Positions 37,628 to 46,842 of a stretch of 64,000 bases of DNA are shown one piece after another; positions within the stretch are counted from its first letter, which is position 1, and each line of letters begins with the position of its first letter. A model generated the notes under the pieces. It had not been told where the DNA came from. It saw only the letters and a program-made list of their open reading frames with translations, and did no database searches. Position numbers and translations under genes: made by a program. This DNA is from Lactimicrobium massiliense (GTDB lineage Bacteria; Bacillota_I; Bacilli_A; Erysipelotrichales; Erysipelotrichaceae), in NCBI RefSeq assembly GCF_900343155.1, contig NZ_OUNG01000003.1, positions 248,001-312,000 of the forward strand, given 5' to 3'.

Positions 37628-38726
37628 TGCTGTAAGCGCCGGATAAGACCGTACCCTTGCCTGATTCCTTGGCTTGGTACAGTTTGCGGTCTGCCTGGCG
37701 GATAAAGTCCGGCAGATCCACATCAGACCGGCAGCGTCCATACACAAATCCCATCGAAGTACCGATCGGCCCGGTTTTACCGCAGTTCTGTCCTTCTTTC
37801 AGCGCTTTCTGCACGTTCTTTGCTTTCTCCATAAACAGCAGCGGGGCAGTATCTGAAACAACCAGGAACTCATCGCCGCCATAGCGGTAACAGGCATTAT
37901 CTCCGAATGCCTCTTTCAGTGCCCCCGAAAAGTACTGCAGCACAAGATCACCCGCATCATGTCCATATGTATCGTTATAATGCTTGAAATTGTCCACATC
38001 ACACATCATGACGCAGATGGTGCGTCCCCGCCACAGCACGGTGTTTCTGTTTAATCCATAGCGGTTGAAAAGCCCGGTCAGAGAATCACGCACACTGGCA
38101 TTGCGCCATGTCTCATTATCCTGCAGCAGCAGTGTATTGACATCGGCCATGTTGCCTTCCTGTACAAAATTGGAAAAGGATGTATGCCAGCCGACCAGCG
38201 ACACCAGCTCGGTGAGCACCAGAAAGACAATGTAGGAAAAGTGGGAATGGGTGATCCAGAATTGATAGTGTGAAGTGACATACATCATCATCAGATGAAT
38301 GCCCGTTACCGTGCCAAGTGAAACAATCGGCCGGATCCGGAACAGGCAGAGACTGCCGACAACCGTCGACAGCATGATCAGGAAATGATCTCCCTGATTG
38401 ATCCTGGCAATGCTTGTTACCATACCGAAAACGATTGTTTCGCCAAGACAGATCTGGCCATACACCTGCATTGCCTGCGGATGGCGAAATGTACCACGCA
38501 CTGTTTTGACGCACAGAAAGCATGCGGCTGCCATACTGATCAGATACAGAATACAGAACAGGATCTTCAGCACATTTGTTCTGTCCACAAACAGTTCACC
38601 TGTTCCATACAGCATCATGGCAATTGAACAGCCGATGCCGCACATAGCATTATGCAGTGTAATCTTTTTATATACAGCGGGGCTGATATGTTCCAGTCCC
38701 AGCAGATGACGGATCTCTCTTTCCAT
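37617..38726 (-). CDS. Membrane diguanylate cyclase (GGDEF)
   Basis: The 369-residue protein has about six membrane helices in residues 25-190 and then a GGDEF domain with DSLTGLFNRYGLNR, MMCDVDNFKHYNDTYGHDAGD and the active site YRYGGDEFLVV. It makes cyclic di-GMP from two GTP. No RxxD inhibitory site is seen at the usual place before the active loop. GGAGG is 4 nt before the ATG. The mRNA leader contains a c-di-GMP-I riboswitch, so the product probably controls its own synthesis. Confidence 0.9.
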   Translation of the reverse strand: MEREIRHLLGLEHISPAVYKKITLHNAMCGIGCSIAMMLYGTGELFVDRTNVLKILFCILYLISMAAACFLCVKTVRGTFRHPQAMQVYGQICLGETIVFGMVTSIARINQGDHFLIMLSTVVGSLCLFRIRPIVSLGTVTGIHLMMMYVTSHYQFWITHSHFSYIVFLVLTELVSLVGWHTSFSNFVQEGNMADVNTLLLQDNETWRNASVRDSLTGLFNRYGLNRNTVLWRGRTICVMMCDVDNFKHYNDTYGHDAGDLVLQYFSGALKEAFGDNACYRYGGDEFLVVSDTAPLLFMEKAKNVQKALKEGQNCGKTGPIGTSMGFVYGRCRSDVDLPDFIRQADRKLYQAKESGKGTVLSGAYSIKE

Positions 38727-38762
38727 CGTACCTCCAATGTTTTCACCGCCCCTTCAGCGCAC

Positions 38763-38853
38763 AAAAAAAGATTTGATCTTGCAGCTGGCTGCCATTTTCA
38801 GGCCCTGTTAGCTTTGCGCCGCCGGGTTTCCCTCGGTTATGCTCATCAAATTT
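38763..38853 (-). ncRNA. c-di-GMP-I (GEMM-I) riboswitch in the cyclase leader
   Basis: On the minus strand the outer stem ATTTGAT (38851-38845) pairs with ATCAAAT (38777-38771). Inside are GCATAACC, the GGGAAACCC tetraloop hairpin, GGCGCAAAGC, then AACAGGGCCTGAAAATGGCAGCC, which follow the GEMM-I order (A-ACC, GNRA hairpin, CGCAAAGC, AGGGCC, ATGGCAGCCAG-TGC). A seven-T run (38769-38763) directly follows the outer stem, so stem formation with ligand could terminate transcription. This is assigned by motif memory; a covariance search would confirm it. Confidence 0.8.
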
Positions 38854-38867
38854 TGAGTTGCCTGAAT

Positions 38868-38896
38868 ACCCTACATCGCAAATACGATCTCGTCAA
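38868..38896 (-). promoter_or_regulatory. Promoter of the riboswitch-cyclase transcript
   Basis: TTGACG (38896-38891) and TAGGGT (38873-38868) on the minus strand are separated by 17 nt. The predicted start is a few bases before the riboswitch outer stem. The -10 is weak. A GC-rich hairpin (CCCGG...CCGGG, 38913-38938) between this promoter and the deformylase-like gene may end that transcript. Confidence 0.55.
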
Positions 38897-38942
38897 GTCC
38901 TATACATCACCCGGAGAGAAAAGATTCTCCCCGGGCCGCCAT

Positions 38943-39353
38943 TCAGATCAGAATTCCCTGCAGATGATCGCATTCATGCTGGATCACTTCTGCGGTAAAG
39001 CCATTGTAAGTCATCGTATGCCACTGCATATACATATCCTGAAAGCGCAGCGTAATCTTCTGATACCGCTTTGCTTTGCGCAGGCCGTCCAGGCTCAGGC
39101 ATCCCTCCATGGCATCATACGGTTCCTTCTTCTCAATGATCTCCGGATTGAAGAACAATGTACATACAGAGCCAATCATCACACAGATGATGGCCACATT
39201 CTCCCCAACCATGTTTGCCGCAATGCCGGCACAATTCTCCCGATTGGCATCCAGCGTATCCGCCATATCACAAGCCAAAGCGATATCATTGGATGATGCC
39301 TTGCGTGCCTTCATCTGCAGCAGCAGCGGATCGCGGACAATTGTTCTGATCAT
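38943..39353 (-). CDS. Peptide deformylase-family protein
   Basis: The 136-residue protein has the deformylase metal motifs EGCLSLDGLRK (Cys) and VIQHECDHLQGI (HExxH). The first motif is GIAANMVGENVA, where the usual glutamine (GxAAxQ) is methionine; short clostridial homologues often have this form. It should remove formyl groups from nascent chains, or be a second, specialised deformylase. AAAGGAGG precedes the start. Confidence 0.85.
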   Translation of the reverse strand: MIRTIVRDPLLLQMKARKASSNDIALACDMADTLDANRENCAGIAANMVGENVAIICVMIGSVCTLFFNPEIIEKKEPYDAMEGCLSLDGLRKAKRYQKITLRFQDMYMQWHTMTYNGFTAEVIQHECDHLQGILI

Positions 39354-39419
39354 AAACAGATCCTCCTTTCTCTATCCTGATATTCCTCTATTAATAATAG
39401 AAGAATCTGTCTGCCGTTA

Positions 39420-40136
39420 CTACCGGGAAATGTGTGCATAGTCCAGAGAAATCCGGCAGATACACCGTTCATGATTCAGCTGCACATAGGCATGGCTCTC
39501 ACTCTCATTCCATGCCGCTTCAATCTGCTGATGCAGCCGTGCCTCCGTCCGGTACTCACATTCAATCCGCATCGGAACAATCCCTTTCTCAGCATGTACA
39601 AGCAGATCATCACACAGATCCAGATAGCGCGCATTATTCATATGGCCATTCATATCACACCACGAAAAAGGTACAGAAAAAACACGCTTCTGCAAAGTAT
39701 CCTGGGCCTTTACCTGATCAGGAAGCGGTGCCTGCCCGCTTCTTTCCTCTCCCGGCACAGCAATATTCCTTCGCTCCGGAAAGATCACCTTCCGGGTGCC
39801 CGCATCCATGAGTGCCCACAGCGCACTGCCTCTGACAAGAACACTGCCATGATCATCCCTTAGTTCATAATAGCGGGGAAACAGTACATGTACACACGTA
39901 CCCGGCCATGAGGAAATACAGACATGTTCCCCATACTTCGGCAGCCTTGCAATCTCTGTACGCTGCTGCACAACAACCCAGAGAATTCCTCTGTCCCGGG
40001 TAGCCTTTTCACCAGCCCCAAGCTGTTCTGCATCCAGTATCGATACCTCCTGCAGATATTCATACAGACGGGAAAGACGCATTACGGAAAACATGTTGAC
40101 GTCTTTGTTCTGTAACGTGATTTCTCTTTCAATCAT
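39420..40136 (-). CDS. Acyl-ACP thioesterase
   Basis: The 238-residue protein consists of two hotdog domains of the acyl-ACP thioesterase family. Typical segments are ERGILWVVVQQRTEIARLPKYG-like DRGILWVVVQQRTE in the first half and FSWCDMNGHMNNARYLD with catalytic Asn/His in the second. It releases free fatty acids from ACP. It overlaps the ACP gene by 8 bp, so it belongs to the ligase-ACP-thioesterase unit. Confidence 0.87.
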   Translation of the reverse strand: MIEREITLQNKDVNMFSVMRLSRLYEYLQEVSILDAEQLGAGEKATRDRGILWVVVQQRTEIARLPKYGEHVCISSWPGTCVHVLFPRYYELRDDHGSVLVRGSALWALMDAGTRKVIFPERRNIAVPGEERSGQAPLPDQVKAQDTLQKRVFSVPFSWCDMNGHMNNARYLDLCDDLLVHAEKGIVPMRIECEYRTEARLHQQIEAAWNESESHAYVQLNHERCICRISLDYAHISR

Positions 40137-40383
40137 GTAACTCCATATGTCTCAGAATGGCATCCGCAGCATCACCAACAGACACAATCCTGTCCCATTC
40201 CGCATCCGGAATCTTCACCCCATACATGCCTTCCAGCTTTGTCATCACCAGGATAAAGCCCATCGAATCCATATTTGTCTCAGTATTCAGCCGTGTACCT
40301 GCATCCATAGTCCCCTGTGCAAGCTCCGGAACATTCTGCTGTACAACCTGAATCACACTTTCCACAATTTCTTCCCTTGTCAT
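40129..40383 (-). CDS. Acyl carrier protein
   Basis: The 84-residue protein has the phosphopantetheine serine in NMDSMGFILVM (family DSL; here Ser-Met) and acidic helices I-III. The start at 40383 shares its A with the ligase stop (TGATG), and GGAGG is 7 nt upstream. Because it sits between a ligase and a thioesterase, it is probably a dedicated carrier rather than the main fatty-acid ACP. Confidence 0.88.
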   Translation of the reverse strand: MTREEIVESVIQVVQQNVPELAQGTMDAGTRLNTETNMDSMGFILVMTKLEGMYGVKIPDAEWDRIVSVGDAADAILRHMELHD

Positions 40384-41717
40384 CACAATTCCTCCATGAT
40401 CAGATAACGCCTGACTTTGCCATTGGCCGTGCGGGGCAGCGTATGTCCCAGCATCACCACATCCTGAATGCGGTGTGAATACGGCACATCCCGCATCACC
40501 CTGTCAAGAATCTCATCTACTTCCATCTTAGTCCTGCTGCCCCCATAGACAAGCACAAGCCGGTTATTCTTCATCACCAGAGCCACTTCCTGATCCCCCA
40601 GGGCATCGCCAAGCATCTTTTCATACTCCGGCAGAAAGATCTTGGTGCCATCTTCCAGCACGATCATTTCCTTCCTGCGGCCAAGGATATGCAGTCTGCC
40701 CCTGCCATCAAAACTGCCAAGGTCTCCTGTATGCAGCACACCGTCCCGCAATACCTCTGCCGTATGCACAGGATCCCTGTAATAGCCCTGCATCATGCAG
40801 GCTTCGCTGCGTATGAGGATCTCCCCGTCATCTGCCAGCATGATCTCATCCGCAATGCATACCGACATCGCCGCAGGATCCTCGTTCACGCTGATTGCCG
40901 CACCGGAGCTTGTCTCACTCAGACCATAGCCAAAGGCAACATTCAGTCCGATTTCCCGCGCTCTTGCAATCAGAGCAGGATCACAGGCAGCACCTCCGAT
41001 CAGAATCTGCCGCAGGCTGTCAGGAAACAGCCTGCGCCTGAGCCAGAAGGAAAACAGGGCCGGCACAAGCGACACGACGGTCGGCTGAAAAAACATGCCG
41101 TCATCCCCAAGATGCCGCCGGCCTCTGCCAAGGGCAACCGTGCATCCGCAGTTAAGTCCCCACAGGATGCCGCAGACAAAGCCAAAGACATGATCCAGAG
41201 GCAGCAGGCACAGCAGGATATCATCCCGCCGCAGAGGAAGACTCCAGGAGCCATTCCAGGCAGCTTTGACAAGCGAAGTCCCGGTCAGCACAACCGCCCG
41301 TGAAGAAGACGTTGTACCGGAAGTAAAGAACAGAATCCGGTCAGAGCCATCGTGCACGCCACTGGCAAAATCAAAGTGTCCCTGGCGGCCATAAAGGCAG
41401 TCAATATCCATTCGCATGATCAGATTCTGTATCTGATCACCGGACAGAGCAGGAGAAAGCATCACCACCTGCAGACCGGCAAGATTTGCCGCGAAAATCT
41501 CAACAATTGTTTCATAGCCCAGCCTGCAGACAATGCCAATGCATGTATGTCCCTGCTCTTTCAGCACTGCGGCACGATTCTTCACATCGCTGGCAAAACA
41601 GCGGTACGTATGCACTGTCCGCTCACCGTTCTCCTCACACACAAAGGCAGGATAATCACTATTTTTTCCTGACATTTTGCTGATCATGTCAGACATATTC
41701 GCATTTTCAATGATCAT
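40383..41717 (-). CDS. AMP-dependent acyl ligase (fatty acyl-AMP/CoA ligase family)
   Basis: The 444-residue adenylating enzyme has FFTSGTTSSSRAVVLTG (P-loop), AFGYGLSETSSGAAI, LHTGDLGSFDGRGRL and the C-terminal lysine in PRTANGKVRRYL. It is shorter than most acyl-CoA synthetases. With the downstream ACP and thioesterase, loading of a carboxylic acid onto that ACP is the likeliest role. The chain is unknown. ACAAGGA lies before the ATG, and the gene is divergent from the fatty acid isomerase homologue. Confidence 0.87.
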   Translation of the reverse strand: MIIENANMSDMISKMSGKNSDYPAFVCEENGERTVHTYRCFASDVKNRAAVLKEQGHTCIGIVCRLGYETIVEIFAANLAGLQVVMLSPALSGDQIQNLIMRMDIDCLYGRQGHFDFASGVHDGSDRILFFTSGTTSSSRAVVLTGTSLVKAAWNGSWSLPLRRDDILLCLLPLDHVFGFVCGILWGLNCGCTVALGRGRRHLGDDGMFFQPTVVSLVPALFSFWLRRRLFPDSLRQILIGGAACDPALIARAREIGLNVAFGYGLSETSSGAAISVNEDPAAMSVCIADEIMLADDGEILIRSEACMMQGYYRDPVHTAEVLRDGVLHTGDLGSFDGRGRLHILGRRKEMIVLEDGTKIFLPEYEKMLGDALGDQEVALVMKNNRLVLVYGGSRTKMEVDEILDRVMRDVPYSHRIQDVVMLGHTLPRTANGKVRRYLIMEEL

Positions 41718-41811
41718 GTCCTTGTTTCCATCCTGAAAGTACTATAACATATCTTTGTGGATTTTTTAGCAAGCATTGCTTGTAAACCCCGAAAGGGTAA
41801 GGAGAACAACA

Positions 41812-43167
41812 ATGGATCATAACATTCGCATCGCTATTATTGGCGGCGGACCTGCCGGACTTTCAGCAGGTATGTACCTCGAACAGAAGGGATATGAAAA
41901 CTATTCCATTCTGGAAAGAAGCGATCATGTCGGCGGCAAGTGCAGCTCCCCTCACTATGGTGAAAGGCGCTACGAAATGGGCGCCATCATGGGCGTTCCT
42001 ACCTACTATGCCGTGCATGATGTCGAGGAATTCTGCGGCATCACCCATGACGGACCAAACCTCATCCGCGAATACCGGAACAAACAGGGCAGAACAATAG
42101 AGCCTTTCAACCCGAAAAAGAACCCTCTGAAGCTTCCCCACCTGCTGGCCATGAAGAAGGCCGTCAAGACACTGGGAGAACTTCTTGAGACAAAGTACAA
42201 GGGCTATGATGTCAACGGACACCGCGGTGTCTCCCAGGGCAGATACGACGGCTTTGAAGTCACCAGTGAGCGCAAGCCTGTTTCCGGCACCAACGAAAAC
42301 CTGAAGGATCTCTGCCTGCCGTTTTCACAGTTCTGTGCTCTCAACCACATTGAACCGGTCATGGATATCTGGATCGGCCCGTTCACATCTTTCGGCTACG
42401 GCTACTTCGATGAAATACCCGCTGCCTATGTGCTGAAATACCTTGATTTCCGTACGACCATGGATTTCGTCAAACTGAATCTGTGGACATGGAAAGACGG
42501 TACACAGTCTATCTGGGAACATCTTAATGACAAGCTGAAGCACAGCGCCAGACTGAATTCTTCCATCACCAAGGTGGAAAGAAGAGGCGGCAAAGTTTAT
42601 CTTACTGTCAATGGCCAGGAAGAGGAGTATGACAAGCTGATTGTCACTTCCCCGCTGGATCAGTTTGTTCAGTATGCGGATGCCAGAGATGATGAAACAG
42701 CACACTTCCGGAAGATCATCCATGAAGAATATGATGTGATGGCGATCAAAACAAAGCCCCAGCATCAGCCGGTCATGTCCTATTACATCTTTGAAAACAT
42801 GGTGAAAGAGCGCCTCGGCCACCTGATGGTCCTGTACAGAAGATGGCGCGATGATGATACCCAGCCGCTGACAACCTATGCCCTGCGCAATCATCAGGAT
42901 ATGCGTGAGGTCCCCTATGATGTATGCAAGAAGACCGTGCTTGCCGACCTGGAAACCATGGCCACCCCTGCCACAGAAGTCATCAGGGAAGAAGACTGGT
43001 ATTATTTCCCGCACGTTTCCAGCCAGGATTACAGCAATGGCTGGTATGAGGAAGTTGAAGCCATGCAGGATAAGTACAATACGTTCTATGCCGGCGAAGT
43101 GATGTCTTTCGGCGATATGGACGAAACAGCGGAATATTCCCGCGAACTGGTCGACAGATTCTTCTGA
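41812..43167 (+). CDS. Polyenoic fatty acid isomerase homologue (FAD-dependent)
   Basis: The roughly 450-residue flavoprotein begins IRIAIIGGGPAGLSAGMYLE (FAD GxGxxG), then ERSDHVGGKCSSP and RYEMGAIMGVPTYYAVH. Later segments include PAAYVLKYLDFRTTMD, NLWTWKDGTQSIWEHL, and DWYYFPHVSSQDY with FYAGEVMSFGD near the C-terminus. These match, as I remember it, the Cutibacterium acnes isomerase that turns linoleate into trans-10,cis-12 conjugated linoleate. AAGGAG is 7 nt before the ATG. No signal peptide. Substrate is inferred by homology. Confidence 0.82.
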   Translation: MDHNIRIAIIGGGPAGLSAGMYLEQKGYENYSILERSDHVGGKCSSPHYGERRYEMGAIMGVPTYYAVHDVEEFCGITHDGPNLIREYRNKQGRTIEPFNPKKNPLKLPHLLAMKKAVKTLGELLETKYKGYDVNGHRGVSQGRYDGFEVTSERKPVSGTNENLKDLCLPFSQFCALNHIEPVMDIWIGPFTSFGYGYFDEIPAAYVLKYLDFRTTMDFVKLNLWTWKDGTQSIWEHLNDKLKHSARLNSSITKVERRGGKVYLTVNGQEEEYDKLIVTSPLDQFVQYADARDDETAHFRKIIHEEYDVMAIKTKPQHQPVMSYYIFENMVKERLGHLMVLYRRWRDDDTQPLTTYALRNHQDMREVPYDVCKKTVLADLETMATPATEVIREEDWYYFPHVSSQDYSNGWYEEVEAMQDKYNTFYAGEVMSFGDMDETAEYSRELVDRFF

Positions 43168-43168
43168 T

Positions 43169-43822
43169 TCACATCAGGGAAGGGCACTGCCCTTCCTTTT
43201 CTTTATGGGCAAGATGACGGTCAACACACAGAACAATGCGTGCCACCGCAATGCCGCCCAGCACATCCAGCACACTATGCTGTTTGACAAACACCGTTGC
43301 CGCGCAGATCATCAGCGCAATGATATGAGAGATCCACTTGATGCAGGGATGTCTTTGCGCAGCCTGAGATGACTGCCAGTAACCATCAATCATCAGCGAG
43401 ATAAAGACATGGATGCTGGGAAATACATTGTTGGGTGTATCCGCTGCCCAGATGCTTCTCATCATGGCAAGAGACAGCGAATTTCCAGAGACAGCAGAAG
43501 GCCGGATGTCGGTGCCATTTGGCACCAGGCAATAGAACAGTAAGGTAAGCATCATTGCAATGACACAGGACACAGAAAGACGCCAGAAGGAGGAACGTTT
43601 CTCCTTCTTCAAAAACCAGAACAAAGTCAAAGCAATATAGGGAAACCACAGCACATAGAACCAGATCATCTGCGGTACAAACGGAATCAGATCATCCAGC
43701 CGGCAGTGCATGATGAGCTTTGGTACGGTGACATATTTCTCGACTCTGGTGAAGCAGAAGTAATAGAAGCCCCAGAGAGCCAGATTGACCAGGATCGGAT
43801 GTTTTGCCAGCTTTTCGCGCAT
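43169..43822 (-). CDS. PAP2-family membrane phosphatase
   Basis: The 217-residue protein has about six membrane helices. The acid phosphatase elements are FPSIHVFISLMI (PSxH) and FVKQHSVLDVLGG (HxxxD). The first motif (KxxxxxxRP) is partly seen as NGTDIRPSA. It probably acts on phosphatidate or undecaprenyl pyrophosphate. The start at 43822 lacks a Shine-Dalgarno but has an extended -10, TGC TACAAT, ending 6 nt upstream. The IS1182 element ends 33 bp upstream and replaces its -35 region. Confidence 0.82.
   Translation of the reverse strand: MREKLAKHPILVNLALWGFYYFCFTRVEKYVTVPKLIMHCRLDDLIPFVPQMIWFYVLWFPYIALTLFWFLKKEKRSSFWRLSVSCVIAMMLTLLFYCLVPNGTDIRPSAVSGNSLSLAMMRSIWAADTPNNVFPSIHVFISLMIDGYWQSSQAAQRHPCIKWISHIIALMICAATVFVKQHSVLDVLGGIAVARIVLCVDRHLAHKEKEGQCPSLM
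43177..43200 (+). terminator. Terminator of the fatty acid isomerase gene
   Basis: GGAAGGGCACTGCCCTTCC (43178-43196) forms an 8-bp stem followed by TTTTCTTT. It overlaps the 3' end of the converging PAP2 gene. Confidence 0.85.
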
Positions 43823-43854
43823 GACAGGATTGTAGCACAGCACCAAAAGAAAAA

Positions 43855-45823
43855 GGGCCTGTAACAGTTGCTAATGAATTAGCTCTGTTATGGGCCTTTT
43901 TTGTTTTCTTTTGTATTATCTTTACCAAGACTTATTCAACAGAGTCATTTCTATGCATGAATGGTTTATATCAAAGCATTATTAAAACAGTTCTTTGCCT
44001 TTTCTTATATTTCAGATCATTTTTTGCTCTATTTTCTGATCAGCTCATCATATTCTGAGGAACTGCAGCCATTCGTCGGAGTCTCCAGCTATGGTATTTA
44101 CGCAGATTATATCCCAGACATACCATAAGAAATTCCATTTTCACGGTTTTCAATCCTCTTCTGTGGAAACGGTCAAATCCCATATCTTCTTTGATTGCTG
44201 CAAAAGCTCCTTCTGCCTGTTCGCTGCGCATTACCTTCAGCTTTATACCATGTTCTGTATCCAGTTGTTTTCTGGCTTCTGCTTTCAGCTCTTCTCCAAC
44301 GACATTAAGTCCTACTTCCTTGTAGCCTTTCTTGTTTGTTTTCATAAGGCATTTTTCTTTCAGCGGACAACCTTCGCAATGTTTTGGCTCTGTATATTTC
44401 TGCGTTATGGATAGATTGCCTGCCCGGGTAGAGGCATAGATGTCCCCTTCATATTGGTCAAATGTTCTCCCATTCGGGCAGATCCGGTACCCATGTTCGT
44501 TCTTTTTCCAATTAACAAGATTGTACGGATTTCTCTTTTGAAAAACTTTATCGTGCTCTTTTCCATACATGTTAAATTTCTGGACGAGATCGATACCGTG
44601 GCTGATGTTATACAGGTAGTTGTCATATCCTCCATATCCGGCATCAGCGACTGGTTTCTTCGGGTAGAATCCATACAGCGTATGGAATCTCTCCATGAAC
44701 GGGATCCAGGTGACGGTATCACCCGGTGTCTGATAAATATCACTGTTAATGATCAATCCACCAGATACAGCAATCTGGCAGTTATAGCATGGTCTTGTTA
44801 TACCGGAGCGATTGTAGTAATCCCACTTGGTAGCCATAAATGTCGCATCATGGTCAGTCTTTGAGCAACTGTTCCTGCTGCCCATGACAGACAGCCAGTA
44901 CTCATATGTGGTAAGACGAATCGCATAGTCCAGAAGCACATCATACCGCTTTTGAATATCGGATTTGCGATGACCCTTTCCATACTGGAGTTCAATGTTA
45001 TCGGCAACCATCACATCCATCAGCTTCTGAACAATATTCCAGATTTCTAATGCGTTATAACGGTCTTTTATCTCATATTGGTATTTGTAAGACAGATTCA
45101 AAGAGCTGATCGCCTTGGAAAGGTCTCTGTACAGATTGTTGCGTGCATTCAGAATTCTCCGCTTGTACACAAAAGAATTTTTATGAGCATTTGCCTCAAT
45201 CTTTGTTCCATCCACAAACTGCGTGTTTGGATCAATACCTGTCTGATCAATCAGCTTCAGATTCAACTCTTTCATAATATCATCAATAGATACCGTCAGC
45301 TGATTCATAACACGTGAGAACGCCATTTTGCTTGGTGCTTCCCAATTGGACAGATAGATAAATCTGATATCCGTACGGCAGTGCTGGACAATATCAGTCA
45401 GGGAAAAAATACGGTTCATGTAAGCAAACAGAAGAACTTTGACGAGCATTCCTCGGGAGTGACTATGCGTGTTATTTGAACGGATCGGTTTAACAAAGCG
45501 ATTGAAATTAACTTCCTTCACCGCATCCAGAAAAGAGAACAGCATATCAGAATGAGGTACACGAATCATTGTGCTAAGTGGCAGGGCCAGCTGAACAGCG
45601 TTATAATAAGAGCGCTGATCGTGTCCTGCAAAAACGAGATCAGCATTTTTCATACTCATATTATACATGCACGCATATAATATATCAATGATAATATATG
45701 GATATTTTTCATATTTTTCACATGAATAAATCGGCTTCTGGTTTGCACTGATAGATATACAGCGAAAATATGTGCAAGCGCAAAAAAATGAGCTGTAACA
45801 GCTTACTCAACTGTTACAGCCCC
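43855..45823. mobile_element. IS1182-family insertion sequence
   Basis: The 1969-bp element is bounded by imperfect 16-bp inverted repeats, GGGCCTGTAACAGTTG (43855-43870) and the complement of GGGGCTGTAACAGTTG (45808-45823), with one mismatch. Each end also folds into a hairpin followed inward by a T-run, so transcription entering from outside should be stopped. No clear target duplication is visible. It lies 8 bp after the rpoD stop and 33 bp before the PAP2 start. Confidence 0.85.
44040..45653 (-). CDS. IS1182-family transposase
   Basis: The roughly 537-residue DDE transposase has the N-terminal DUF772-like part (VKVLLFAYMNRIFSLTDI), FVDGTKIEANAHK with an acidic residue, PVADAGYGGYDNY with the second, and the C-terminal EQAEGAFAAIKEDMGFDRF with the glutamate. 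A zinc-like CEGCPLKEKC precedes it. The frame is intact, so the element may be active. The start at 45653 is chosen because a TATAAT ends exactly 6 nt upstream; ATGs at 45659 and 45668 are alternatives. Confidence 0.9.
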   Translation of the reverse strand: MKNADLVFAGHDQRSYYNAVQLALPLSTMIRVPHSDMLFSFLDAVKEVNFNRFVKPIRSNNTHSHSRGMLVKVLLFAYMNRIFSLTDIVQHCRTDIRFIYLSNWEAPSKMAFSRVMNQLTVSIDDIMKELNLKLIDQTGIDPNTQFVDGTKIEANAHKNSFVYKRRILNARNNLYRDLSKAISSLNLSYKYQYEIKDRYNALEIWNIVQKLMDVMVADNIELQYGKGHRKSDIQKRYDVLLDYAIRLTTYEYWLSVMGSRNSCSKTDHDATFMATKWDYYNRSGITRPCYNCQIAVSGGLIINSDIYQTPGDTVTWIPFMERFHTLYGFYPKKPVADAGYGGYDNYLYNISHGIDLVQKFNMYGKEHDKVFQKRNPYNLVNWKKNEHGYRICPNGRTFDQYEGDIYASTRAGNLSITQKYTEPKHCEGCPLKEKCLMKTNKKGYKEVGLNVVGEELKAEARKQLDTEHGIKLKVMRSEQAEGAFAAIKEDMGFDRFHRRGLKTVKMEFLMVCLGYNLRKYHSWRLRRMAAVPQNMMS

Positions 45824-45831
45824 TCTGTCTT

Positions 45832-46842
45832 TTAAGCGTCCGCAGAATCCATGAACGGCTGCAGATGACGGGATCTGGTCGCATGCTTGAGCTTGGTCAG
45901 GCCCTTCTTCTCAATCTGACGGATGCGCTCTCTTGTCACATCCATCTCACGTCCAACCTCTTCCAGCGTCATCGGCTCATTGCCATCCAGGCCAAACCGC
46001 TTGATCAGCACCGTCTTTTCACGGTCTGTCAATGTATCCAGCAACATGAAAATCTGATCATGCAGGGCATTGGCCTCCGCATACTGAGACGGTGTCATCG
46101 TATGTTCATCCCGGATCAGATCACCAAGAGAAGTATCATTCTCCTCACCAATCGGGGTTTCCAGAGATACAGTATCACTTGCCATCTTCTCAATCTCAGC
46201 AATCTTCTCTGCGGTCATATCATCCATCTTGGCGGCAATCTCTTCCAGAGAAGGCTCACGTCCCAGTTCCTGGGACAGCTGTCTTCTCGTCTTATGAATC
46301 TTATGCAGTGTCTCATTGACATGCACCGGAATACGGATATTGCGGGAATGGTCCGCAATGGCACGGGTAATGGCCTGGCGGATCCACCATGTCGCATACG
46401 TAGAAAGCTTGAAACCCTTCGTATAATCAAACTTGGAGACAGCCTTCATCAGGCCGATATTGCCCTCCTGGATCAGATCCATGAACGACATATTAAAACC
46501 ACTGTAACGCTTGGCAACCGAAACCACCAGACGCAGATTCGATGTCACCAGCATATCACGGGCAGCCTCATCCCCATTAGCCGCCTTAATCGCAAGATCC
46601 TGCTCCTGCTCCGGCGTCAACAGAGGAATCGTACCAATCCGCTTCAGATAATTGTGCACCGCATCCGTACTGTTCAGTGTGATATCCGCACTTGAACTCT
46701 CCAGATCCAGCTGCTGCCCATCATCCTCACTGACATCTTCACCATCGTTCAGATCTTCATCTTCCTGAGCATCATCCTCATCAAAATTCAGATCCTCGTC
46801 TTCAACTTCCGCTTCTTCGTTTTCGTTCTTTTCTTCATCCAT
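45832..46842 (-). CDS. rpoD: Primary sigma factor RpoD (sigma-70/A)
   Basis: The 336-residue protein has regions 1.2-4.2: [17 protein letters not shown] (1.2), [17 protein letters not shown] and [13 protein letters not shown]-like [16 protein letters not shown] (2), and [18 protein letters not shown] (4.2). Region 1.1 is absent; instead the first ~50 residues are an acidic, low-complexity stretch rich in Asp and Glu. GAGGA precedes the ATG at 46842. Its native terminator region is now the end of the IS1182 element. Confidence 0.95.
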   Translation of the reverse strand: MDEEKNENEEAEVEDEDLNFDEDDAQEDEDLNDGEDVSEDDGQQLDLESSSADITLNSTDAVHNYLKRIGTIPLLTPEQEQDLAIKAANGDEAARDMLVTSNLRLVVSVAKRYSGFNMSFMDLIQEGNIGLMKAVSKFDYTKGFKLSTYATWWIRQAITRAIADHSRNIRIPVHVNETLHKIHKTRRQLSQELGREPSLEEIAAKMDDMTAEKIAEIEKMASDTVSLETPIGEENDTSLGDLIRDEHTMTPSQYAEANALHDQIFMLLDTLTDREKTVLIKRFGLDGNEPMTLEEVGREMDVTRERIRQIEKKGLTKLKHATRSRHLQPFMDSADA

